From NCBI RefSeq assembly GCF_022829385.1, contig NZ_JAKSXX010000246.1, positions 124,001 to 188,000 of the forward strand: a DNA stretch of 64,000 bases, in the 5' to 3' direction. Positions 14,560 through 22,677 of this stretch are shown in pieces. The stretch comes from Methylobacterium sp. J-070. Its GTDB lineage: Bacteria > Pseudomonadota > Alphaproteobacteria > Rhizobiales > Beijerinckiaceae. The notes beneath the pieces were generated by a model. That model was not told where the DNA came from, ran no database searches, and worked only from the letters and a program-made list of their open reading frames with translations. The position numbers and the translations under genes were made by a program. How positions within the stretch are numbered: position 1 is the stretch's first letter; the number at the start of each line of letters is the position of its first letter.

Positions 14560-16890
14560 TCAGAACCTCGGGTTCAACACATCGCCAGGGGCGACCTTCT
14601 TCTCCCGAACCATGGCCGCGATCGCCCCGTCGTTCGTAAGTTCGGCCAGCTCGGCGCTCATGGCCGCATTGACCAGAATGTACAGTCTCCGTCCCCCGAT
14701 CTTGACACGCTCCGGAAGGACCGCGAGCCCGCATCCGGTCATGGTGCGCCGAAGCTCGTAGTCCGTATCGAACACCCGCCCCGACGCGCCGCCTTTGATG
14801 AAATCGATCACCTCCTTGAGCGCGACAGCCGCGGGTCTCGCGAGGTCGCGCACGGCCTCGGCGATGGCGGCGGCCTCCGCCTGGGCGTCCGAGCGCGATC
14901 CGGCGATCATATCCTCCTTCCGCGCCGTCATCGGGGCGTGATCAGCCGGGCCGACGTAGTTCCCGTAGTTCTCCGCCCAGTGCCGGATGATGCGGAGCCC
15001 GTCGCCCGAGAGCCATTCCCGGAACGCCGTGAAGCGATCCTTCGGCCACGCCGTCTCTGTCACCTCCGGATAGAACCAGCGGCGATCCTCGTTCTCCATC
15101 TTGAGGGCGCGCCGAGAGTTCGAGCACGCAAAAACGTGGACCCAGTTGTCGATCGTATGTTGACGGACGTACTTCTGATTGACCGTTACAAAACGGTCGG
15201 TGATCACGGTCTTTAAAGACTGGTACGCCTTCCAAGACGCCCCCGAATAGATCTCGTTGACGATGGCAAGGCGCTTATTGGCGACCCATTCGTTGAAGTC
15301 GCTCATTATGTCCTTTTCGCTCGGGAAGCTGACGTTCAACTCTCCCACGAGGGGTGCGAGAATATCTTGTCCGAGGGTCGTCTTCCCGACGCCCTGAGTT
15401 TCTGAAATCAGGAGGAGACCGTACCCCATCCGGACGCTCGGACGGGCGATCAGGGTCGCGCACCACTTCTCGACCTCGACCCGTTCGGCTTCGTTCGGGA
15501 AAAGGTACTTCATGAAATCTAGGAATGGCCCCGGATCCCCGGCGCTCGAACGGATGAGCGACGGCCGGTGCAGGTTGATCGCCGACGAGCCGTGGGCGAC
15601 GATCGAAGTTCCTTCTTCACCCGGCCGGTAGCAAAGGCGAACGGACCGCCCCTGGTACTCCTTGAGCACGAGCCGAACCGTGTCGTTTACGTGCGAGAAC
15701 GACGCGAGCATTTTGTTCAGCACGGCCTCGTTTCGGACGATTTCCGGCATCTCCCGGCAGACAAAGAGGTCGGCATCCTCGACATATGCCCACATCAGTT
15801 TGAAGCTCTCGCGGAGGACCGCTGCGGGCCGCCCCTTCCCATCCGGATTCGGAACGAGATCCGTCGCCCAGGTCGCGGGATGCTGACACTCACGGAAGGC
15901 CGGGCCGGCGTAGCGGCCGCCTTTGAACATCGCCTCCGGGAACGGGTCCGCGAGGTCGAAGCCGGACGGGAACTGCTCGCCGAACTGGATCACGAACGTC
16001 GGACAGCGAAGCGCCTTCGAGATGTACGGGACCGCCGAACGGCCGACCTCGTCGTTGTCCGGCACGATATCGGCGCGGGTGATGCCAGCCCTCTTCAGGG
16101 CGTCCCAGTCCGTTCGATGCGGTGACAGCGCGCCCCCGATCCACCCGATGTGAAGCGTATGGCCCAGCTCGGCACCCCAGGGATGCGCCTTCAGCGCATC
16201 CCGATCCTTGCGGGTCACGCCATCGACAAGGCGTTGCATGTGGCGCGCGGCCTTGGCCCCCTCGTGAATAACGACGGACGAAAATTCTTTCAGCCGGTGG
16301 GCATTGTAGAGTGGGAGCGGGCCGTCCGGCTCGGTCATCCGCCACTCGCCGTCGTCCCAATAGGTCCACGGCACATAGGCGCGCTCCCCGTCGCGCTCCA
16401 TCCGGACCTGAAGCATCACGACCATGTTGTTCTCGTCGCGGAACTCGAAGACGTCCTCGTCATCCGCTTCCCGGACCATCTTCGGGAGATCGGTCAGGGT
16501 CGGGAGCGGCTGGATCTCCGGCCACCGGAAACCGGCACACTCCTCGGCGATGCGCTTGGCCTCGTCCTCGGTCGGGGCGTAGTCGGCCGGAGCCGTGACC
16601 TTGCCGTCCTTGGCGACGCGGATCACCGCGAGGTCACGCCAGTATTTCCCGGCGCTCTCGCGTACGACAGCGGTCTTGAGTGACCGCGGCTCGGCGCCGA
16701 TGCGGTTGAAGTAGTCCCGCAACGCCGGGACGTCGGTGAGGCTTCCGAGCTTCTGGAACGTGCTTTTCCCTTTGTTCTCCTGGTGGTTCGTGCTATCTCT
16801 TAAATCGCTGTTTGAGCTTTGATCTTGGTTCTCCTGGGGGTGCGGCGCGGACAGGCGCTCGCACCCCTTTTTCTGTTCTTCGAAAGCCAT
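14560..16890 (-). CDS. Primase-helicase (Toprim-like plus DUF5906/SF3-type ATPase)
   Basis: 776 residues. The first half has a Toprim-like core: SSVVIHEGAKAARHMQ (glutamate) then ITRADIVPDNDEVGRSAVPY (D-x-D). The second half is a D5/DUF5906-type helicase with Walker A LISETQGVGKTTLG near residue 500, Walker B-like KRLAIVNEIYSG and sensor-like VHVFACSNSRRALKM. The N-terminal 45 residues are polar and probably disordered. Such fused primase-helicases start replication of phage satellites, plasmids and ICEs. It suggests the excised element replicates itself, with the nearby repeats as possible origin. Confidence 0.88.
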   Translation of the reverse strand: MAFEEQKKGCERLSAPHPQENQDQSSNSDLRDSTNHQENKGKSTFQKLGSLTDVPALRDYFNRIGAEPRSLKTAVVRESAGKYWRDLAVIRVAKDGKVTAPADYAPTEDEAKRIAEECAGFRWPEIQPLPTLTDLPKMVREADDEDVFEFRDENNMVVMLQVRMERDGERAYVPWTYWDDGEWRMTEPDGPLPLYNAHRLKEFSSVVIHEGAKAARHMQRLVDGVTRKDRDALKAHPWGAELGHTLHIGWIGGALSPHRTDWDALKRAGITRADIVPDNDEVGRSAVPYISKALRCPTFVIQFGEQFPSGFDLADPFPEAMFKGGRYAGPAFRECQHPATWATDLVPNPDGKGRPAAVLRESFKLMWAYVEDADLFVCREMPEIVRNEAVLNKMLASFSHVNDTVRLVLKEYQGRSVRLCYRPGEEGTSIVAHGSSAINLHRPSLIRSSAGDPGPFLDFMKYLFPNEAERVEVEKWCATLIARPSVRMGYGLLLISETQGVGKTTLGQDILAPLVGELNVSFPSEKDIMSDFNEWVANKRLAIVNEIYSGASWKAYQSLKTVITDRFVTVNQKYVRQHTIDNWVHVFACSNSRRALKMENEDRRWFYPEVTETAWPKDRFTAFREWLSGDGLRIIRHWAENYGNYVGPADHAPMTARKEDMIAGSRSDAQAEAAAIAEAVRDLARPAAVALKEVIDFIKGGASGRVFDTDYELRRTMTGCGLAVLPERVKIGGRRLYILVNAAMSAELAELTNDGAIAAMVREKKVAPGDVLNPRF

Positions 16891-17003
16891 TGTACCTACT
16901 CCTAACCGGCATGGCCGGCGCTGTTTGGGGCCCGTAAAGGGATCTCCAAAGTGGAGAGGTCCGTATTCCCGGAACTAACTCAGTCGATCGGTGCGGGAGC
17001 TGA

Positions 17004-17237
17004 TTAGGCAGCTTTCTCCGACTGGCCGACACGACCTTCGATCATCTCGCGAAGACGCGCGGTCGGGACGTATCGCCGATTGTTGATCGTGATCGTCGGG
17101 ATGTCGCCGCTCGCGATCGCCTTGAATGTCGGTGTCAGGCTCAACCCGAGGATCAGGCCGGCCGTTTTCACCGGCACGAGCGGCCGCTCCAGCGCCTCGG
17201 CCCGCTCTTCGGCGGTCATCGTCGTCTCCATCGCCAT
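17004..17237 (-). CDS. AlpA/Xis-like DNA-binding protein upstream of primase
   Basis: 77 residues; GGAG lies ten bases before ATG 17237. A winged-helix/excisionase-like fold is suggested by PVKTAGLILGLSLTPTFKAI followed by GDIPTITINNRRYVPTARLR, the helix-turn-helix plus beta-wing of the MerR/excisionase superfamily. It reads in the same direction as the primase gene (114 bases downstream), so it may activate replication genes as well as aid excision. Confidence 0.75.
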   Translation of the reverse strand: MAMETTMTAEERAEALERPLVPVKTAGLILGLSLTPTFKAIASGDIPTITINNRRYVPTARLREMIEGRVGQSEKAA

Positions 17238-17280
17238 CGGCGGCGCTCCTCTACAGTGGAAGAAGCCACCGATTACAACG

Positions 17281-17312
17281 CGCTTGAACAGTCTGCAAGC
17301 GTATCGTAAATC
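17281..17312 (+). promoter_or_regulatory. Promoter with overlapping inverted repeat in the regulatory gap
   Basis: TTGAAC (17284-17289) and TAAATC (17307-17312) are 17 bases apart on the plus strand. CGCTTG-N9-CAAGCG (17281-17301) overlaps the -35 box and looks like an operator. It would drive the rightward 17433/17656 genes. Confidence 0.45.
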
Positions 17313-17432
17313 TACCTCTCGGCTGGAAAGTATCTTGCCCGGGCGATAACAGTAAGTCGCGAGAAAAGTTTTCGATTTTCGACGCCTAAAAACGAACTCC
17401 GTACCTCAGCCCGTCACGCGAAGGAGCTTTCG

Positions 17433-17663
17433 ATGAACCTCGATCTTCACCTCGCGCCCATCCCGCCTCTCCGAGATCCGCTCGATCGCGCGCGAGCCGA
17501 TCCCGAACCCCTCGGTCGCGAGCCACCTCACGATCATGGAAGCCGTCGCCCAGGTGGTGAAGCTCTATCGGTCGCGCAGAGTCGTCTGCTGCCAAGTCGC
17601 GCCGGGGAATTTCTGATGGCGCCACACGCCAAGCGGAGGGAGCGGGGAGGGGGTAATGTCTGA
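17433..17663 (+). CDS. Uncertain small ORF upstream of the Xis-like gene
   Basis: ATG 17433 follows an excellent GAAGGAG site, and the frame ends eight bases inside the next gene, as in coupled operons. However, third-position GC is poor in this frame (MNLDLHLAPIPPLRDPLDRA). The +1 frame has strong coding bias (RLSEIRSIAREPIPNPSVAS, then HLTIMEAVAQVVKLYRSRRV) but no start codon. A frameshifted gene is the best explanation for both facts. Confidence 0.35.
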   Translation: MNLDLHLAPIPPLRDPLDRARADPEPLGREPPHDHGSRRPGGEALSVAQSRLLPSRAGEFLMAPHAKRRERGGGNV

Positions 17664-17856
17664 TCCAGCACGCCATGTCGTGCCGTTCCAAATGGCAGCT
17701 CGGGAGCTAGGCCTGAGCGCGGCGACGCTCCGCCGAATGTGCAGAGACGGCCGCGGCCCGACGCTTCTTCGGCTGAGCGAACGCCGGCTCGGCGTCCGCC
17801 GTGGCGACCTCGACGCGTGGCTGAAGACCCGCGAGGTAGGCGCCGAGCGCGTCTAG
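17656..17856 (+). CDS. Excisionase-like HTH protein (AlpA/MerR type)
   Basis: 66 residues: FQMAARELGLSAATLRRMCR then a wing and RRLGVRRGDLDAWLKTRE, the HTH_17 pattern of excisionases. Its ATG overlaps the previous frame. The last 150 bases lie antisense to the 3' end of the integrase gene (17707-18972), so int and this gene are convergent and overlapping. A recombination-directionality factor is the likely role, which would make the overlap a possible switch. Confidence 0.75.
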   Translation: MSDPARHVVPFQMAARELGLSAATLRRMCRDGRGPTLLRLSERRLGVRRGDLDAWLKTREVGAERV

Positions 17857-18972
17857 GGCCTCGCGCTTCTCTGTGGCGTAGACCGCCCGGTTGTAGATGC
17901 CGGCCACGCCTGCCTTGTGACCGGAGATGTGGTTCAGGACCGCCTCGACGACGTGTGGAAGCACCTTCAGGCGGTCGATCATGAGCGTCGCAGCAGTTCG
18001 GCGGAGATCGTGCAGCCGCCAGCCGGTGACGCCGGACCGCTTATCGAGCGAAGCTTTCGCCCGGGAGAATCCCTGGAATCCACCTTCGCCCTGCCCGAAC
18101 ACGAGTGAGCGCCCCTCGATCCGCTCCATCGTCGCCAGAATTTGAAGCGCAGGGGCAGACAACGGCACGTCGTGATCCAGGCCGTTTTTCACCCGAGTCC
18201 CGGGTAGCGACCACAAGGCACTCGCGAGATCCAATTCCGGCCACGTCATCTCGGCGACCTCATCGCGGCGTTGCCCGGTCAGCAGCAGCAGCCGCACGAT
18301 CCGGCCGAAGTCGTCGTTCCGACAGGCCATCAACACCCGGCCGACTTCATCCTCGGAAAGCACTCGCGCGCGCCGCACCTCGGGCGCGGGCTTCGGCATC
18401 CCAATGACGGGGTTCGCCTCGGCCTTGCCGGTCCCGACCAGCCACGCGAAGTGCGCTGACAGCGCGGAACGCGCACGGTTGGCCGCATGGGGGCCGGTGT
18501 CCCGCTGGATTTCGGCGAGCCTGTCGGCGATCTGCCGCCGGTCGACCGCGTGGAGCGGGATTTTGTGAAGCGGCTTCCAGGCCGTGCGCAGGTAGCGGCT
18601 CACCTCGGAGAGGTACGACGGACGCAGGCTCGGCCCGACCGCGTCGAGGTACGGCTCGACGACCGCGCCGAAGGTGACCGCGGCCCGCGCCCTGGCCTTG
18701 GCTTTCTCGGCGTGCGGATCCTCGCCGAGTTTCGCCCGCGCCAGCCGCTCACCGGCCGCGCGCCGCGCATCGGCGGCCGTGAGGACCCCGGCCTTGCCGA
18801 GCGTCTCCCTCTTCGACTGGCCGAGCGCGTTGCGGTACTGCACGACCCAGGCCCGCGAGCCGCCGCGGCTGACGCTCAAGCCGAATCCGGGAAGATCATC
18901 GTCAAACACCACGAGTTTGTCGCGGCCGGCTGGGACCTGAACTGCGAGGGCGGTCTGGTTCGTGAGGCGCAT
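17707..18972 (-). CDS. int: Tyrosine integrase of the island
   Basis: 421 residues, P4-integrase type. The N-terminal arm-binding/DUF4102 region has GFGLSVSRGGSRAWVVQYRN; a SAM-like core-binding domain follows, then the catalytic domain with arginine in LLTGQRRDEVAEM, HDLRRTAATLM and the histidine/tyrosine end HISGHKAGVAGIYNRAVY. All catalytic residues are present. The tail after AYLAGL (about 40 residues, Lys/Arg/Ala-rich) is coded opposite the Xis-like gene. Starting 156 bases from attR, it should catalyse recombination between the 45-bp att cores. Arm-like repeats touch its start codon, hinting at autoregulation. Confidence 0.95.
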   Translation of the reverse strand: MRLTNQTALAVQVPAGRDKLVVFDDDLPGFGLSVSRGGSRAWVVQYRNALGQSKRETLGKAGVLTAADARRAAGERLARAKLGEDPHAEKAKARARAAVTFGAVVEPYLDAVGPSLRPSYLSEVSRYLRTAWKPLHKIPLHAVDRRQIADRLAEIQRDTGPHAANRARSALSAHFAWLVGTGKAEANPVIGMPKPAPEVRRARVLSEDEVGRVLMACRNDDFGRIVRLLLLTGQRRDEVAEMTWPELDLASALWSLPGTRVKNGLDHDVPLSAPALQILATMERIEGRSLVFGQGEGGFQGFSRAKASLDKRSGVTGWRLHDLRRTAATLMIDRLKVLPHVVEAVLNHISGHKAGVAGIYNRAVYATEKREALDALGAYLAGLQPRVEVATADAEPAFAQPKKRRAAAVSAHSAERRRAQA

Positions 18973-18973
18973 C

Positions 18974-19096
18974 GCTTACCGGTAAGCACATAGTAAGCAG
19001 GAAGCGCGAGCGCCCTGGCTGGTCCCGCCCACATGATGAGAGGGTACACGCGCCCAAACCCCTGCCGAGACGTCATTTCTGCGCCCCGGTAAGCAG
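18974..19096. promoter_or_regulatory. Candidate integrase arm-type sites, attR side
   Basis: GCTTACCGGTAAGC (18974-18987) is a perfect 14-bp palindrome adjoining the int start. GGTAAGCACATAGTAAGCAG (18981-19000) matches the attL-side copy with one mismatch, and GGTAAGCAG recurs at 19088-19096. Confidence 0.65.
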
Positions 19097-19128
19097 CCCT
19101 GTCAATCCTCGGACTCTCTACCCTATGT

Positions 19129-19173
19129 TTCGTAATGAGGGGGTCGGGGGTTCGAATCCCTCTTGCGGCACCA
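19129..19173 (+). repeat. attR core: 45-bp direct repeat
   Basis: Exact copy of 3116-3160, the 3' end of tRNA-Thr without its 5' half. It marks the right boundary of the island, 49 bases from the mnhD stop codon. Confidence 0.95.
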
Positions 19174-19222
19174 CTCCCGACACTCCGACCGGCAGCGTCA
19201 CCCGCCGTCCGGGGCCCGTCCG

Positions 19223-20977
19223 TCAGGCCAGCCCCAGAACCACCGCGATGACCGCAACCCCGACGGCCAGCCACGCCGCGTAGTCGCCGATCAGCCCGCT
19301 GTGGAGCACCTCCAGGGCGCGCGTCGGCGCCGATTGCGTCACGCTGACCGGCCGGACCACGAGGGCCGGCAGACGCCTCCGAAACAGCCCGTAGCCGGCA
19401 CCCGCCAGCGCGGCGGTCAAGGACGTCCAGGGCAGCCAGGCCGGCCCCTCCGCCAGCGCGGCCACCGCCGGGCGGTGAAGGAACGCCGAAGCCGCCCGCG
19501 GGACGGCATGCTCGATCAGATCCGCCGGCAGGGCGACGTCGAGGGCGAGGAGCACGCAGCACGGCGCCAGCATCAGCCAGAGGGGCCGGTTGGCCTTCTC
19601 GCGCTCGTCCGCGCTCGGCGCTCCGGCCTCGTCACCGGGATCGGGTCCGAGCCCGAGGAAGATCCGGCCCGCCGCCCGCAGCACCGCGGCCCCGGTGAGC
19701 GCCGCGCCGATGGCCCCGGCCGCCAGCGCCATCCCGCGGCCCTGCTGCGCCAGCGCCCCCTGGACGAGGCGCGTGCCCTGGTCGAGCACGCCGATCGGCA
19801 GGCCGCAGAGCAGGAGCCCGGCCAGCGCCATGGCGATCCCGGCCGGCCCGATCCCCCGCCCGAGGCCGCGCAGGGCGATCTCGTCGATGCTCGCCCGCGT
19901 GGCGAGCAGGATGCCGGCGACCATGAACAGCGCGCCCTTCACCAGGCCGTGGCCGACCAGGTAGACCAGCATCCCGCCGGTGCCGTCCGCCGAGAGCGCT
20001 CCGATCCCGGTGAGCATGATTCCGGCATGCGAGATCGTCGAGAAGGCGAGCATCCGCTTGAGGTGCCGCTGCAGCAGGGCCATCCAGCCGCCGAGCAGGG
20101 CGGTGCCGCCGCCGAGGGCGGTGAGAAGCAACGGCAGGGCGTGCCGGAGCTGATCGGAGCCCCCGAACACGACGGCGCTCAGCTTCGCCAGGCCGAACAG
20201 CCCGAGGGACACCATCGATCCGGAGAAGATCACCGAGACCGGGCTCGGCGCCACCGCGTGGGCGTCGGCGAGCCAGAACTGGAACGGCACGATCGCGCCC
20301 TTGATCATCAGGGCGGCCGCCACGAGGCAGAAGGCCCCCGCCACCACCGGATCGCGTCCGCTGCGCGCCACCGCGGCGGCGATCCCCTCGAAATCGAGCG
20401 TGCCCGTCCGCGCGTAGATCAGCCCGATCCCGCCGAGCATCAGGAAGCCCGCGAGGCTGTTGATCACCGTGAAGTTGATGGCGCCCGAGAGGGCGGATTC
20501 TTCCAGGTGATAGGCCGTCAGCGCGAAGGCGGCGACGCTCATCACTTCGAACCACACGAACAGGTTGAACATGTCGCGGGTGAAGCAGAACCCCACCATG
20601 GCGGCCAGGAACAGCAGCATCAGGATGTGGAAATGGCCGTGGGTGCGGCCGAAGAAGCCCCAGGCGAACACGAAGGTGACGGCGTAGAGCAGGCCGATGA
20701 AGGCCGCGACCCAGCCGCTCGCCTCGTCGACCGAGAAGCCGATGCCGAGATGGACGCCGTCATGCGGCTCCCAGCCGCCGAACCAGTAGACGAGGGGATG
20801 TTCGGCGGCGTGCCTGGCGATGACCGCGCAGAGGACCGCGACGGCGAGCGCCGCCAGGGTCGCCAGGATGTCGGGGAGGCGCCCCGGCAGCAGGTGCGCG
20901 GTGGCCAGCATGGCCGCACAGACGACCAGCGGGATCGCGACCGGGAGCGGCAGGAGCGCGGCGGCGGAAGCGGTCAC
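19223..20977 (-). CDS. mnhD: Mrp-type antiporter subunit D (NuoN/MrpD-like)
   Basis: 584 residues, the proton-translocating subunit of an Mrp (Mnh/Pha) cation/proton antiporter in the inner membrane. The NADH-quinone-oxidoreductase N/M/L-type core is clear: EVMSVAAFALTAYHLEESAL, KGAIVPFQFWLADAHAVAPS and RMLAFSTISHAGIMLTGIG, with the conserved glutamate and lysines. About 14 membrane segments. Start is the GTG 20977-20975 that overlaps the mnhC stop (GTGA); the longer frame covers mnhC out of frame. Last gene of the operon. Confidence 0.92.
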   Translation of the reverse strand: MTASAAALLPLPVAIPLVVCAAMLATAHLLPGRLPDILATLAALAVAVLCAVIARHAAEHPLVYWFGGWEPHDGVHLGIGFSVDEASGWVAAFIGLLYAVTFVFAWGFFGRTHGHFHILMLLFLAAMVGFCFTRDMFNLFVWFEVMSVAAFALTAYHLEESALSGAINFTVINSLAGFLMLGGIGLIYARTGTLDFEGIAAAVARSGRDPVVAGAFCLVAAALMIKGAIVPFQFWLADAHAVAPSPVSVIFSGSMVSLGLFGLAKLSAVVFGGSDQLRHALPLLLTALGGGTALLGGWMALLQRHLKRMLAFSTISHAGIMLTGIGALSADGTGGMLVYLVGHGLVKGALFMVAGILLATRASIDEIALRGLGRGIGPAGIAMALAGLLLCGLPIGVLDQGTRLVQGALAQQGRGMALAAGAIGAALTGAAVLRAAGRIFLGLGPDPGDEAGAPSADEREKANRPLWLMLAPCCVLLALDVALPADLIEHAVPRAASAFLHRPAVAALAEGPAWLPWTSLTAALAGAGYGLFRRRLPALVVRPVSVTQSAPTRALEVLHSGLIGDYAAWLAVGVAVIAVVLGLA

Positions 20978-21369
20978 GGAGCCGTCCGCTCCCCGTCGTC
21001 CGCCCGGCTCGCCCCGCGATCGGGCTGTCCGCCCGGCCGCATGGGCCGGAGGATCTCTGGGTCGAGGCTGCCCCCGCGCTTGTAGGCCTGGATGGTCAGG
21101 ACCAGGAGGAGCGCCGTCAGGGTCGCGCCGACGACGATGTCGGTGAGCACGAGCGCCTGCATCACCGGATCGACCGCCGGCGTGCCTGGCGGATGGTCGT
21201 AGAAGATCGGCGCGATGCTGCCCCAGCGGTAGCCGAGGCCGAGCAGCAGCACGTAGGTCGCCGACTGGCAGATCCCGAGACAGCCCACGAGGTGGATGAA
21301 GTTGCGGCTCGTGGCGATGCCGTAGAGGCCGATCCCGAACAGCCACGCGGCGACCGCGTAGGGGAGCAT
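20974..21369 (-). CDS. mnhC: Mrp-type antiporter subunit C (NuoK-like)
   Basis: 131 residues, three membrane helices: MLPYAVAAWLFGIGLYGIAT, LVGCLGICQSATYVLLLGLG and DIVVGATLTALLLVLTIQAY, as in NuoK/MrpC. A 25-residue hydrophilic tail follows. It begins two bases after the mnhB stop and overlaps the mnhD GTG by four bases. Confidence 0.93.
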   Translation of the reverse strand: MLPYAVAAWLFGIGLYGIATSRNFIHLVGCLGICQSATYVLLLGLGYRWGSIAPIFYDHPPGTPAVDPVMQALVLTDIVVGATLTALLLVLTIQAYKRGGSLDPEILRPMRPGGQPDRGASRADDGERTAP

Positions 21370-21371
21370 GC

Positions 21372-22148
21372 TCACGCGGATTCCTCCCCGGGCTCTTCGG
21401 GCTCGTCCGTCGCGCGGGTCTCCTCCATGAATTCCAGGAAGAGCTGGGTGAACCCGCCCGTCACCGCCAAGGCGACGCCGAGATTCTCGATCAGCATCAG
21501 GCCCCCGGAGAAGAGGTCGCGGAAGGTACCGAGCGGCAGGACGTTCTGCATGAAGGCCGCGCCCATGAGCATCGGTCCCAGCCCGCACAGGGCGAAGAGC
21601 AGGGCACCCCCACCCTCCAGGGCGTCGAGCCAGTGGCTGCGCACCGCGTCGCGCCACCCGGCATAGCCCTCGCCGAGGTAGATCAGCAGGGTGGCGGAGG
21701 CGAGGATGACGCCCCCCTGGAAGCCGCCGCCCGGCGTCACGGTGGCGTGTACCACCACGTAGAGCCCGAACACGGCGGTGAGCGGTCCGGCGATCCGGCA
21801 GGCGAGCACCACCGCCTCGGAGCGCGGGATCAAGGCGCGGCCGGCCCGGCGCATGGCGCGCCCGGAATTGCCCTCGCCGCGGTGGCCGCGCAGCAGCACG
21901 ACGGTCCCGGTGATGGCGGCGAGCAACATGAACTCCTCGCCGAGCGTATCGAGACCGCGCAGGTCGAAGTTGATCGCGCTCACCATATTGGCGACGTGCC
22001 GCGCGTCCGGGGCGATCGCGTTGATGCGTTCGCCGTACTGCGCGATCGTCGCGCCGAAGGGCGGCAGCCCGGCGATCACCGCGGCGGCGCCAGGGAGCAG
22101 CGCGAGTCCCGACAGGGCCAGAAGCGCGACGCGCAGGCGCGGGCTCAC
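21372..22148 (-). CDS. mnhB: Mrp-type antiporter subunit B with MrpA C-terminal-like segment
   Basis: 258 residues. The first part resembles the tail of MrpA (NMVSAINFDLRGLDTLGEEF followed by LLAAITGTVVLLRG); the second is the MrpB domain (HATVTPGGGFQGGVILASAT). Start GTG 22148 overlaps the preceding stop. This fusion partly makes up for the lack of a full mnhA in the operon. Confidence 0.9.
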   Translation of the reverse strand: MSPRLRVALLALSGLALLPGAAAVIAGLPPFGATIAQYGERINAIAPDARHVANMVSAINFDLRGLDTLGEEFMLLAAITGTVVLLRGHRGEGNSGRAMRRAGRALIPRSEAVVLACRIAGPLTAVFGLYVVVHATVTPGGGFQGGVILASATLLIYLGEGYAGWRDAVRSHWLDALEGGGALLFALCGLGPMLMGAAFMQNVLPLGTFRDLFSGGLMLIENLGVALAVTGGFTQLFLEFMEETRATDEPEEPGEESA

Positions 22149-22396
22149 GACTTCTCCTCGGGTGGCTGGTTGCGGACCGCCATCAGCGCGACCAGGAAGA
22201 GGAGCGGCACCGCCGCCGAGCCCACCGCCAGCTCCGACAGGGCGACGTCGGGCGCCTGCAGGGCGTCGAACAGGATCGCCAGAACGAGGCCGTTGACCGC
22301 GATGGCGAAGATCTGCCGGGCCGGGTCGCGGATGAGCACCACCGCGGTGCCCGATCCGGCGGCGAGCAGGAACAGCAGCGGCAGGATCACGGTCAT
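22145..22396 (-). CDS. DUF4040-type Mrp/Mbh subunit
   Basis: 83 residues, three hydrophobic segments. QIFAIAVNGLVLAILFDALQ-APDVALSELAVG matches the DUF4040 domain that in canonical Mrp systems lies at the MrpA C-terminus. Overlaps both neighbours by four bases, so it is part of the same complex. Confidence 0.88.
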   Translation of the reverse strand: MTVILPLLFLLAAGSGTAVVLIRDPARQIFAIAVNGLVLAILFDALQAPDVALSELAVGSAAVPLLFLVALMAVRNQPPEEKS

Positions 22397-22677
22397 GCCG
22401 AGCGGCCTTCACGCATCAGCACGGCCCGGCCGGTCACGTGCGACAGCACGGCGGCCCAGCCGAGGAACACCGCCATCATCAGCAGGATCTTCAGCGAGCG
22501 CCCCGAGATCCCGTCGGCCAGGAAGGCCGCCGTCGTGACGAGGCCGGACGCCGCCACATTGAGGAACGCGAGGGCATGCATCCGGTCGAGCGCCCGGGGC
22601 AGGCGCCATAGGGCCAGGGCGGCGAGCCACGTCACCGCCACCGCGAGGCCCAGCATGACGCCGATCGCGAAACTCAT
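22393..22677 (-). CDS. mnhG: Mrp-type antiporter subunit G
   Basis: 94 residues from ATG 22677. Three helices with the MrpG signature WRLPRALDRMHALAFLNVAA. Starts one base inside the mnhF stop and ends overlapping the DUF4040 gene. Confidence 0.93.
   Translation of the reverse strand: MSFAIGVMLGLAVAVTWLAALALWRLPRALDRMHALAFLNVAASGLVTTAAFLADGISGRSLKILLMMAVFLGWAAVLSHVTGRAVLMREGRSA

Larger units (their letters stand above)
3116..19173. mobile_element. 16-kb integrated element in tRNA-Thr carrying integrase, primase and terminase
   Basis: Bounded by perfect 45-bp att repeats, with the integrase at the attR end reading inward. Modules from right to left are: int plus AlpA/Xis-like genes (17.0-19.0 kb); a Toprim/SF3-like primase-helicase (14.6-16.9); a repeat cluster like an origin (14.2-14.5); a serine recombinase (13.3-14.0); a small-terminase candidate, TerL and four small genes (9.7-13.2); then cargo (3.4-9.6). 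No portal, capsid, head protease, tail or lysis gene is recognisable, so this is not a complete prophage. A phage satellite or tycheposon-like island that uses a helper's particles fits best (inference). AT-rich and decayed cargo points to repeated acquisition. Confidence 0.93.

Noticed and set aside
14309..14734. 141-codon minus-strand frame across the repeat cluster
   Set aside because: It overlaps the primase 3' end, the terminator and the repeats; no coding bias.
17386..17691. 101-codon minus-strand frame in the regulatory region
   Set aside because: No ribosome site or coding bias, and it covers better plus-strand candidates.
19129..19173. A second tRNA-Thr gene at attR
   Set aside because: Only the 3' 45 bases are present; no acceptor 5' strand or D arm, so it is the att repeat.
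19163..21085. 640-codon plus-strand frame over attR and mnhD
   Set aside because: Antisense of mnhD, and it would cross the attR boundary; low-complexity text.
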